DNA from: Firmicutes bacterium UBA5389
Lineage (GTDB): Bacteria; Bacillota; DTU025
NCBI GenBank assembly: GCA_002409965.1
Contig: DHON01000106.1
Coordinates: 1-12,804, forward strand
Direction: 5' to 3'
Length of the DNA stretch: 12,804 nucleotides
The notes beneath the pieces were generated by a model, which saw only the letters and a program-made list of their open reading frames with translations, made no database searches and was not told where the DNA came from. The position numbers and the translations under genes are program-made. Below, piece by piece: positions 6,584 to 12,731 of the stretch. Position 1 is the first letter of the stretch, and each line of letters starts with the position of its first letter.

Positions 6584-8296
6584 CTACTTGGCCCGGAAGG
6601 TCCTGACGAGCCAGCCTTCCACCGCCTCGAAAAGCCCTTCCACTATGCGCATGGGGTCCATTGGATCGAAACCGGGGTTACCGTACGGCCATTCCAGAAA
6701 CTCGTGAGTCGTGTTGGGCAGGCGCACAACAGCGACGCTGCGATTGCCGGCGCTTCTAGCCGCCTCGGCCAGGACCTCGGCATGGTACGGTTTGACCTTC
6801 AGGTCCTTCTCACCCTGCACAATCAGGATCGGCGCCCGGACAGCGCGAACCTGCCCCACCGGGTCTATCTGCATGTGTTCCCGCAACCACTGCAGATTGC
6901 CCGGCACAACGCTACTGCCTTTGCCATCGCGTGCGTCCTGCACAAACTGCTTAACCGCCGGCAGCAGGTCGGCAGCTATCGAACGCGATGCCTCGTCCAG
7001 CTCATCGAAGGTCGCCTGATATTCGATCTGCTCTATCATCAGCGCGTCTAGGGTAGTGGACGCGCCCGCCATAATCACGCACGCCGCAATTTGGGGGTCA
7101 ACACTTGCCAGCATGGAAGCTATACAAGCTCCTTCCGAGTGGCCGACCACTGCGATGCGCGAAGGGTCAATGCTTGGGTGGCGTTTCAGGGACGCCGCCA
7201 TCGCCCGGGCATCGCCGGCCAGATCGAACAGGCCCGCCGATTCGAAGTTGCCGGTGCTGGCGCCCACGCCCCTGTCGTCATATCGCAAAACCGCGATCCC
7301 AGCCGCCGCAAGACGCTCGGCCATCCGGCGAAATATGTTCGTCATGTAAGACGGAGGTGTATTGCCGTCCCTGTCCTGCGGGCCCGAGCCCGATATGAGC
7401 AGGACGGCTGGGTAGCGCGCCCCCTGGTCCAGACCGGCTGAGGGGAGGGTGAGAGTTCCCGCCAGGCGCACGTTCTCGCCGCTGTCCACGACGATGGCCT
7501 GATCGAAACAGCCCGGGGCCGCGGCCGTTGCCGGCTGGGCCGGCTCTGCCGACCCAACCGGTACGACTGACGCAGACGACTTCGCATCGTCGACTGTCCT
7601 TTGGTACTCCTCGCGCACAGCTCGGGCGTTCTGACCAGGCACTGCCACATGCATGACACGGCCTGCATCGTCGACCAGCACCGACACGCCGATTGCGCCG
7701 GCCAATACCGCCTTGTACTCAGTGAGCGGAATCGGGGTCGAGCGTGCCGGCCCGAGCACCTCCACCGTGACCGGCACCGAGGCCATGACACCCGGCACAA
7801 GCGCCGTGAAAGACTGGACGCCTCCGCGCGATGCATCGTACATGCCCAGGAGCACCTGATAGTGGCTGAACACGTTGTTCTCCAGGACCACATGGGGGAC
7901 GCCCATCTTGACCTGGCGGGACGTGCCCTGCACATCCAGTTTCGCAATTCCCGCCTCAAAAGCGACCGTGAGAACCACTCCCGGCGCCTCCAGCCGATAC
8001 GACTGGGCTCCCGTCTGCGGCGCCAGCGCCATGTCAATCTGCGCGCGCGAAGTCGCGCCGCCCGCGGCTATCTCCACAGTCGAGCGGGCCCTTGTGGCCG
8101 TCAGCTCGAAATCCTCGACGCCGACTTGATCATCGCCGATAAAAATGAGGAATCGGCCGCGGTCAACGCGGTCTGCCCAGACGCCCGCGGGCGCGCCTGC
8201 GGATGCGCCTACAAGAGAACTCATGATCAACACCGCCAAAAGAACTGCCGTCAGCGCTCTCCGGCGAGTCGCGCCCGCATGGTTGCATTCCAGCAT
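6584..8296 (-). CDS. Exported alpha/beta hydrolase (serine esterase/peptidase-like)
   Basis: Predicted secreted or membrane-anchored serine hydrolase of 570 residues. A basic stretch followed by a hydrophobic helix (about 10-37) forms a signal peptide or anchor. Residues about 45-240 form a beta-rich region I cannot assign. A Ser/Ala/Pro linker (about 240-262) leads to the hydrolase domain (about 265-570). That domain carries the oxyanion-hole region SGSGPQDRDG (302-311), RYDDRGVG (338-345), the nucleophile elbow GHSEGA with S387, acid D498 in GEKD, and H531 in TTHEF, so the triad looks complete. The layout resembles the BAAT/dienelactone-hydrolase-like group; the substrate is unknown. The ATG at 8296 is chosen because GGGAGG (8305-8310) lies 8 nt upstream; a GTG nine bases earlier overlaps that site. 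A sigma-70 promoter lies at 8345-8374, so it is probably monocistronic. Confidence 0.88.
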   Translation of the reverse strand: MLECNHAGATRRRALTAVLLAVLIMSSLVGASAGAPAGVWADRVDRGRFLIFIGDDQVGVEDFELTATRARSTVEIAAGGATSRAQIDMALAPQTGAQSYRLEAPGVVLTVAFEAGIAKLDVQGTSRQVKMGVPHVVLENNVFSHYQVLLGMYDASRGGVQSFTALVPGVMASVPVTVEVLGPARSTPIPLTEYKAVLAGAIGVSVLVDDAGRVMHVAVPGQNARAVREEYQRTVDDAKSSASVVPVGSAEPAQPATAAAPGCFDQAIVVDSGENVRLAGTLTLPSAGLDQGARYPAVLLISGSGPQDRDGNTPPSYMTNIFRRMAERLAAAGIAVLRYDDRGVGASTGNFESAGLFDLAGDARAMAASLKRHPSIDPSRIAVVGHSEGACIASMLASVDPQIAACVIMAGASTTLDALMIEQIEYQATFDELDEASRSIAADLLPAVKQFVQDARDGKGSSVVPGNLQWLREHMQIDPVGQVRAVRAPILIVQGEKDLKVKPYHAEVLAEAARSAGNRSVAVVRLPNTTHEFLEWPYGNPGFDPMDPMRIVEGLFEAVEGWLVRTFRAK

Positions 8297-8344
8297 CCAA
8301 AGCACCTCCCAAAATCAAGCCCGACTCCGACCGAGCCTGACTCA

Positions 8345-8374
8345 ATTCTACGGACTGCCGGAAGCACTTGTCAA
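8345..8374 (-). promoter_or_regulatory. Sigma-70 type promoter of hydrolase gene
   Basis: On the minus strand a perfect TTGACA (8374-8369) is followed after 18 bases by TAGAAT (8350-8345), five of six matches to TATAAT. Transcription would start near 8338, giving a leader of about 42 nt to the ATG at 8296. Confidence 0.65.
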
Positions 8375-8582
8375 ACTGAGAAATCGGGGTTTCCCACGGA
8401 TCACCGAACTTCCGAAACGGCGCGAAGGACCGGGGCGACGGCGCCTTCCACTATACGCGCGCGGCGGCGCACAGGCCACCATAGCCGCCGCATCCTCGCG
8501 CCTTCCGAGCACAAGGCGCAAGAGGAATATCACATCCGAGCCCCCGCTGGAATAGAACATGTCGAAAGCAGAAGATGACGCG
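8375..8582. other. Intergenic stretch between divergent genes, no gene seen
   Basis: The gap between the hydrolase start (8296) and the DUF2935 start (8597) is 300 bases. Apart from the hydrolase promoter I find no convincing gene, hairpin or plus-strand promoter. TATACG at 8452-8457 could serve as a -10 but has no -35 partner, so the promoter of the DUF2935 gene is not identified. Confidence 0.5.
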
Positions 8583-8596
8583 AAGGAGGAGTCCCC

Positions 8597-9415
8597 ATGC
8601 CCGCGGAGATCAGCGTCTGTGAGATCGCTTTGATGCCCATCGCCTGCTCCGAGCGGAACCTCTCCTACTGGCTGAGGATCATGATGGAGCATGCCATCTT
8701 CATTGAGAATGGACTTCCAGTCCAGCGAGAGGATCTCCGGTCCCAGGCGGCGCAGTTCCAGGCGGCCTTCAAGGATCTGCTGACCCGGAGCGGAAACATG
8801 CATGTCATGAACCCCACTGAGATCGCCGCTTACATGCAGTGCGTCCGGGCCACAGTAGCCAGTTTCCTTGCCTTCAAGAGGACGCTAATTGCCCTGGCGC
8901 TGAAATGCCAGGTCGGCGGTTTGGGCGGATTCAACTACCCGCTGCTGCTGGATCACATAGCGCGGGAGGCCACGCTCTTCCTGCACATTCTGGACACGCA
9001 GGAGCTGGGGTTGGCTAGCCCATTCGCTGTAGCTCTCTGCGAAGAGACATTTTGGCTCCGGATCATGACCGATCACGCCAAGTTCATTGCAAGCCTCCTA
9101 GACCAGTCCGAGCGGGGTTTCGTGCGAGACGCCGACGAGCTCAGTCACGTCTTCGACTGCCTGCTCCGCCAGGCACAGGACTACCGATCGATGCTGCAGG
9201 CCGATCCGGACCGGTTCCCCGTTGTGTCGCGATTCACAGACGAGGTAATCAAGGAGACCGCTCGGATAAGAGACTTCAAGCGCGCCGCCCACGAGTTGCT
9301 GCAAGAATGCAAGATCATCGCGATCGTCCCGCCCCTTCTGGCGGACCATGTCGCCCGAGAAGCCGAGCATTTCATGGAGATACTCGAGGAGATCCGAGGA
9401 AGGCTGCCGGCGTAA
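8597..9415 (+). CDS. DUF2935 family helical protein, two-repeat, possible metal binder
   Basis: All-helical protein of 272 residues made of two related halves. Half one carries ERN-x-SYWLRIMMEHA (19-33) and DHIAREATLF (119-128). Half two carries EETFWLRIMTDHA (149-161) and DHVAREAEHF (250-259). The repeated Glu and His residues (E19, H32, H120, E124; E149 or E150, H160, H251, E255) look like a metal site in each half, as in ferritin-like bundles; that reading is inference. The family is common in spore-forming Bacillota and some members have been labelled spore coat proteins, but the function is not established. The ATG at 8597 follows AAGGAGGA (8583-8590). No signal peptide is seen. It stands alone on the plus strand and converges on the ATPase operon. 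Confidence 0.88.
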   Translation: MPAEISVCEIALMPIACSERNLSYWLRIMMEHAIFIENGLPVQREDLRSQAAQFQAAFKDLLTRSGNMHVMNPTEIAAYMQCVRATVASFLAFKRTLIALALKCQVGGLGGFNYPLLLDHIAREATLFLHILDTQELGLASPFAVALCEETFWLRIMTDHAKFIASLLDQSERGFVRDADELSHVFDCLLRQAQDYRSMLQADPDRFPVVSRFTDEVIKETARIRDFKRAAHELLQECKIIAIVPPLLADHVAREAEHFMEILEEIRGRLPA

Positions 9416-9430
9416 CCGCAGCGCCGGCAG
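9404..9430. terminator. Hairpin between convergent genes
   Basis: CTGCCGGCG (9404-9412) pairs perfectly with CGCCGGCAG (9422-9430) around a 9-base loop that contains the TAA stop of the DUF2935 gene. It lies 11 bases from the stop of the oppositely oriented ATPase gene, a good position for a shared bidirectional terminator. Neither side has a T tract, so factor-independent termination is uncertain. Confidence 0.55.
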
Positions 9431-9440
9431 TCGTAGCGAC

Positions 9441-10430
9441 TCAACCCTTCAGGCAGTCCACAACACGCGCCCAAAGCTGGCGCATGGCCCGCGCCGCCTT
9501 GCCCTCTGTGCGCCCGGCAAAGCCGGCAGGCCCAGACCTGTCAGCACCGTCGGCCCCGGCGCGGGCAATGCCCACCCCTCGGCCGTCATGCGCCACCACA
9601 GGCACTCCCCGCACCAGGGCGCCGACCACCTCTTCATCGAACGGGATCTTCCCTGCGACTTCCACCCCTTCGCTTTGGCAGTATTCCTCGATCTGCCCGG
9701 CACTGACCTCATCGAGGTCGTACTTGTTGATGCAGACTGCCGCCTTCACTCCGAAGTGGTGTGCCAATTCGATGACTCTCTTCATGTCATGCACGCCCGA
9801 CACTGTGGGTTCAGACACGATGAGGGCGAGGTCGACTCCGGACATAGACGATATCACCGGGCACCCTATGCCCGGCGGGCCATCGGTGATGATGTACTCC
9901 AGTCCCTGCCCTTCGGCAATCGACCGCGCCTCGCGTCGAACCTCCGTGACGAGCTTGCCCGAGTTCTCCTGGGCCGCTCCCAGCCGCGCGTGCACCATAG
10001 GGCCATAGGCTGTATCGGACACGAACCAGTGCCCCGACATCACATCCTCCATTGAGATCGCGCCGTGAGGACACGCGCGAGCGCACACACCGCAGCCCTC
10101 ACAGGAGACTGGATCGATCTTTGGAAGACTGGCGTTGTCCACGGAGCCGATGCCACGGACTGACATGCTGCCGCCCCCGTTGATGGCCCCGAACCGACAC
10201 ACCTCGGCGCACACGCCGCATTCGCGGCACATGGCCGGATCGAGCACCGCCTGCTTTCCCGCCCAGAACTCGTTGGTGGTCCTGACCGTTGGGTCAAGCA
10301 GAAGGTGCAGGTCGGCTGCGTCCACATCGCAGTCGGCCAGCACCTTGCTGTCCGCCAAAACCGCGAAAGCCCCTACGATGGAGGTCTTCCCCGTGCCGCC
10401 CTTACCGCTGATGACGAGCAGTTCCTTCAT
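9441..10430 (-). CDS. MinD/Mrp-like P-loop ATPase with two [4Fe-4S] motifs (distal copy)
   Basis: Iron-sulfur ATPase of 329 residues from the ParA/MinD group with an inserted 2x[4Fe-4S] ferredoxin domain (COG1149 type). The deviant Walker A is GKGGTGKT (9-16) and the Walker B region is ITDGPPG (181-187), followed by C190 in GCPV. Cluster cysteines are C68, C71, C74, C78 and C110, C113, C116, C120. The ATG at 10430 overlaps the stop of the upstream gene as ATGA, indicating translational coupling; a longer frame to 10565 would run through that gene and is not used. It pairs with the preceding paralogue, probably as a heterodimer. Odd feature: a Gly/Ala/Arg/Asp-rich stretch of about 30 residues (281-310) interrupts the usual C-terminal helix region and is absent from the paralogue. 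Related proteins occur in the Desulfovibrio orange-protein complex. The exact role is unknown. Confidence 0.92.
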   Translation of the reverse strand: MKELLVISGKGGTGKTSIVGAFAVLADSKVLADCDVDAADLHLLLDPTVRTTNEFWAGKQAVLDPAMCRECGVCAEVCRFGAINGGGSMSVRGIGSVDNASLPKIDPVSCEGCGVCARACPHGAISMEDVMSGHWFVSDTAYGPMVHARLGAAQENSGKLVTEVRREARSIAEGQGLEYIITDGPPGIGCPVISSMSGVDLALIVSEPTVSGVHDMKRVIELAHHFGVKAAVCINKYDLDEVSAGQIEEYCQSEGVEVAGKIPFDEEVVGALVRGVPVVAHDGRGVGIARAGADGADRSGPAGFAGRTEGKAARAMRQLWARVVDCLKG

Positions 10431-11347
10431 CGCGCCGTATCCCCCTCCCTCGGCAGCGACTCCGACAGCGGTCCCACCGCAGCGCGAATCCGCCGCCACA
10501 GGCCTGTCAGAGAATCGCCCAGCTCCGGAAAGTCGCTTACGAGCTGTCCGCCGCGAGCGTAGCAAGCCGCGTATCTCCTATTGAACGGGATCTCGAGCAA
10601 CACGGGAATGCTCTCCTGCCTGCAATAAGCGGCGACCTTGTCATCGCCGAGCCCCGCACGGTTGATGACCACACCGAATGGAACGCCCACCTCCCGCACC
10701 ATATCCACCGCCAGCGCCAGATCGTTCAGCCCAAACGGCGTGGGCTCGGTAACGAGCAGGCAGTAGTCGCTGCCCTTCACCGATGCAACGACCGGGCAGG
10801 ACGTCCCAGGCGGCGAGTCGATGATGACGATCCCCCCGTCCTTACCTGCGCCCAAGCCGGCCTTGCTTCGAACGGCTTTCACCACTGGGGGAGCCAGAGC
10901 CGTGCCTATGTTCACCCGCCCCTGGACGAATCTTATCCCTCTTGCCTGACCCGCGGGCCCGGCCGCCCACCCGGTCTCTACAACCCCGATTTCCCTGGGC
11001 ACTTCGGAAATCGCGCCTTCAGGACAGAACCGCGCGCATCCGCCGCATCCGTGACAGAGCTCCGGGAAGGTGATCACACGGCCTCCGAGCGACAGGATGG
11101 CGTGGAAAGCGCAGACCTCGGCGCATGTTCCGCATCCGGTGCACTTGCTCTCGTCGACAGAAGGCACAGGCAGAGTGACTCTCTCTGAGGTCTCCAGCAC
11201 TGGATGGAGGAACAAATGCGCATTGGGCTCCTCGACATCGCAGTCCAGGAAGTCCACAGGCATAGTCCCCTCCAGAGCCAGGGCCAGGTTGACCGCGATG
11301 GTAGTCTTGCCTGTGCCGCCCTTTCCGCTGGCAACCGAAACGATCAT
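10427..11347 (-). CDS. MinD/Mrp-like P-loop ATPase with two [4Fe-4S] motifs (proximal copy)
   Basis: Paralogue of the next gene, 306 residues. Walker A GKGGTGKT is at 8-15, switch I-like DCDVEEPN at 35-42, and Walker B IIDSPPG at 175-181 with C184 after it. Ferredoxin-type cysteines are C69, C72, C75, C79 and C98, C101, C104, C108, so both clusters look buildable. It lacks the Gly-rich C-terminal insertion of its partner. The ATG at 11347 lies 3 nt after the stop of the NifX-like gene. The Shine-Dalgarno site is poor, so translation probably depends on coupling. The soluble protein would use ATP hydrolysis with Fe-S redox or assembly chemistry, perhaps handling a metal cluster for the NifX-like partners; that is inference from family and context. 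Confidence 0.93.
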   Translation of the reverse strand: MIVSVASGKGGTGKTTIAVNLALALEGTMPVDFLDCDVEEPNAHLFLHPVLETSERVTLPVPSVDESKCTGCGTCAEVCAFHAILSLGGRVITFPELCHGCGGCARFCPEGAISEVPREIGVVETGWAAGPAGQARGIRFVQGRVNIGTALAPPVVKAVRSKAGLGAGKDGGIVIIDSPPGTSCPVVASVKGSDYCLLVTEPTPFGLNDLALAVDMVREVGVPFGVVINRAGLGDDKVAAYCRQESIPVLLEIPFNRRYAACYARGGQLVSDFPELGDSLTGLWRRIRAAVGPLSESLPREGDTAR

Positions 11348-11350
11348 GGA

Positions 11351-11770
11351 CTACTTGCCGTGCCCGCAGGAATGGCCCCGGCCGTCCGAATGGCCGCCGT
11401 GGTCGCAAGACCCGTGACCTTCGTGTCCTTCGGCCCCATCGACATGGTCGCACGCGCTTTCGCCTACTTCGAGCGATCCCGCAAGGTAGCCCCGGAGAAC
11501 CTCAGTCACATTCCCCGATGCGCCTACTATGGTGTGAATGCCCCGAGCGACAAAAAGCTCCTGCGCCCTCGGACCCATGCCGCCTGCGATGATACACGAG
11601 ATCCCCAGTTTCGATAGATACTCCGGCAGAAACCCCGGCTGATGCTCTGGATTGGCGACGATCGCTGTGTCAGTAACCTTGCCGTTCTCTACCGTGACTA
11701 CGGTGAACTCAGAGCAATGACCGAAATGCGGTGATACGACTGCGCCGTCTGTTGCCAATGCGATCTTCAT
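11351..11770 (-). CDS. NifX/ORP-like cofactor-binding protein with His/Cys-rich tail
   Basis: Small soluble protein of 139 residues from the dinitrogenase iron-molybdenum cofactor family (COG1433; NifX, NafY and orange-protein fold). The core runs from MKIALATDGA through SPHFGHCSEF (13-22), GGMGPRA (63-69) and GYLAGSLEVGE (94-104). The tail 107-139 holds seven His (109, 116, 119, 124, 127, 133, 137) and three Cys (107, 122, 135), a likely metal-binding arm. The ATG at 11770 follows GGGAGG (11781-11786) with a 10-nt spacer; an in-frame TTG further up overlaps that site. It is followed 3 nt later by an Fe-S ATPase gene. It may carry or deliver a metal or metal-sulfur cluster; which metal is unknown. 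Confidence 0.88.
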   Translation of the reverse strand: MKIALATDGAVVSPHFGHCSEFTVVTVENGKVTDTAIVANPEHQPGFLPEYLSKLGISCIIAGGMGPRAQELFVARGIHTIVGASGNVTEVLRGYLAGSLEVGESACDHVDGAEGHEGHGSCDHGGHSDGRGHSCGHGK

Positions 11771-11790
11771 AGGTGACGAACCTCCCAAAG

Positions 11791-11833
11791 CGTTAAGGTA
11801 GCTTCGCTGTAGTGCGGTTTCGACGCCTTAACG
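11791..11833 (-). promoter_or_regulatory. Inverted repeat between the two NifX-like genes
   Basis: CGTTAAGG (11791-11798) and CCTTAACG (11826-11833) are perfect reverse complements with a 27-base loop. The repeat covers the TAA stop of the upstream gene (11828-11830) and ends 4 bases before the Shine-Dalgarno site of the downstream gene. This is the only wide gap in the operon, so the hairpin may adjust the ratio of downstream products by attenuation, RNA processing or translation control. No T tract follows. Confidence 0.45.
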
Positions 11834-12199
11834 TCTTCCCATTCCATGATGCGAATCCACAGTGGCCCCAGTCACCGTGCTGATCTTACCTGCCCGATAC
11901 GCCTGAAGGGCATCGCGCACCGTGCCTCCGGCCATGGTGTACACCTTGATGCCCGCCGCCTCCAGCGCGCGTGAGGCGTTGGGGCCGATGTTGCCGGTGA
12001 CTACCGCGTCCACTCCCTGGTTGGCCAGGAACTGCGCGCTCTGAGTGCCCGCGCCTCCAGACGCAGTGACGCTTTCGTTCGAAAACGCCTCGGACTTATC
12101 GGACTCCGGGTCAACGATGATGAAACTCCGGCACCTCCCAAAGCGAGGGTCCATAGCCGAATCCAAGTCAACTCCCTGAGCGGTTACTGCAATGCGCAT
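11828..12199 (-). CDS. NifX/ORP-like cofactor-binding family protein
   Basis: Member of the dinitrogenase iron-molybdenum cofactor family, 123 residues, the normal length for a stand-alone domain. Family motifs are MRIAVTAQG (1-9), DPRFGRC (17-23), SFIIVD (25-30), GGAGTQSAQFLANQGVDAVV (48-67), TGNIGPNA (68-75) and GGTVRDALQAYRAG (91-104). The end contains HH near 117-118 but no extended metal tail, unlike its downstream paralogue. The ATG at 12199 comes 1 nt after the upstream stop (TAAcATG), so it is coupled to the DUF5320 gene. A frame extending to 12418 is rejected because it overlaps that gene. Together with the ATPases it resembles ORP-type cluster proteins; the bound cofactor is unknown. 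Confidence 0.9.
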   Translation of the reverse strand: MRIAVTAQGVDLDSAMDPRFGRCRSFIIVDPESDKSEAFSNESVTASGGAGTQSAQFLANQGVDAVVTGNIGPNASRALEAAGIKVYTMAGGTVRDALQAYRAGKISTVTGATVDSHHGMGRR

Positions 12200-12200
12200 G

Positions 12201-12623
12201 TTATTTGCCGCCTTCCGTCGAGCCCTGCTCGGGGCCGTGCTCTGAGCTCTGCCCCAAGCCGGCCAGATCATTGATTCGCCGTTCCACGATTTCAAGCTCG
12301 TTCCTGAGAAACTGCACCTGCTGGCCCAGCAACTCCTTCTCGCGTTCCTGAGACACTCCCGCGTCTTCGCTCGCGCGGCGGTCTTCATACGGCACAGCTC
12401 GAAAACCGCGGCAGCCATACCTCATCCAGCCCGGCAGACCCGTAGCGTAGTACATCCGCCTGAAGCCTCTGCCGGCTCCTGCTCTGCTGCCCCCGGCTCC
12501 TGCTCTGCCTCTCGCACCGGGAGCATCAGCAAACCCGGGAACCTCGTAGCCTGCGCAGTAGCCCGCAGCCCTTCCAGTCATGGGTCCAAAGCCTGCTGGA
12601 CCCGTTCCGTCTCCTCTTGGCAT
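12201..12623 (-). CDS. DUF5320 family protein with C-terminal coiled coil
   Basis: First gene of the operon, 140 residues. The N-terminus MPRGDGTGPAGFGPMTGRAA (1-20) followed by GYCAGY is the hallmark of DUF5320. The middle (about 30-60) is Gly/Ala/Arg-rich and C71 lies in RYGCRGF. Residues about 92-122 form a heptad-like coiled coil with LLGQQVQFLRNELEIVE. The tail is polar. The start is ATG at 12623, 8 nt after GGGAGG (12632-12637); an in-frame extension to 12695 would run back across the promoter. Members of this family are repeatedly found next to NifX-like and MinD-like genes in anaerobes, but no function is established. A scaffold or partner role through the coiled coil is my guess. Confidence 0.85.
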   Translation of the reverse strand: MPRGDGTGPAGFGPMTGRAAGYCAGYEVPGFADAPGARGRAGAGGSRAGAGRGFRRMYYATGLPGWMRYGCRGFRAVPYEDRRASEDAGVSQEREKELLGQQVQFLRNELEIVERRINDLAGLGQSSEHGPEQGSTEGGK

Positions 12624-12665
12624 ATCCCATACCTCCCTAGCTATAATGATCATACGCTCATTATC

Positions 12666-12695
12666 AGTATACATAGGGTTATGGGCATATGTCAA
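12666..12695 (-). promoter_or_regulatory. Sigma-70 type promoter of the DUF5320/NifX/ATPase operon
   Basis: On the minus strand a perfect TTGACA (12695-12690) is followed after 18 bases by TATACT (12671-12666), five of six matches. Transcription would start near 12659, about 36 nt before the ATG at 12623. The stretch is AT-rich compared with its surroundings. A palindrome ATGATCAT at 12646-12653 lies just inside the transcript and might be an operator. No sigma-54 element is seen. Confidence 0.7.
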
Positions 12696-12709
12696 TAACC
12701 ACGGCGGAG

Positions 12710-12731
12710 AAGTCCTCCTATTTGTGGACTT
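12710..12731 (-). terminator. Short hairpin upstream of the operon promoter
   Basis: AAGTCC and GGACTT (12726-12731 and 12710-12715 on the plus strand) can pair around a 10-base loop, directly at the stop codon of the possible gene fragment to the right. With six base pairs and no T tract it is weak; it may mark the end of an upstream minus-strand gene. Confidence 0.25.

Noticed and set aside
8452..8457. TATACG as a possible -10 for the DUF2935 gene
   Set aside because: No -35 element at 16-18 bases upstream and a leader of more than 130 nt.
7601..8578. Plus-strand open frame of 325 codons opposite the hydrolase gene
   Set aside because: Its composition is rich in Arg and His without recognisable domains, and the minus strand here encodes a hydrolase with a signal peptide, intact triad, ribosome binding site and promoter. 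It is an antisense shadow of GC-rich coding DNA.
9052..10008. Plus-strand open frame of 318 codons
   Set aside because: It straddles the DUF2935 gene end and the antisense of the distal ATPase, has Arg/Ser/Pro-rich content and no ribosome binding site.
10431..10565. Extension of the distal ATPase by 45 residues
   Set aside because: It would overlap the preceding ATPase gene, and the normal MinD-type N-terminus (MKELLVISGKGG) begins at the ATG coupled to the upstream stop.
11828..12418. Longer reading of the NifX-like gene (196 codons)
   Set aside because: The extra 73 codons overlap the DUF5320 gene in another frame and precede the canonical MRIAVTAQG start.
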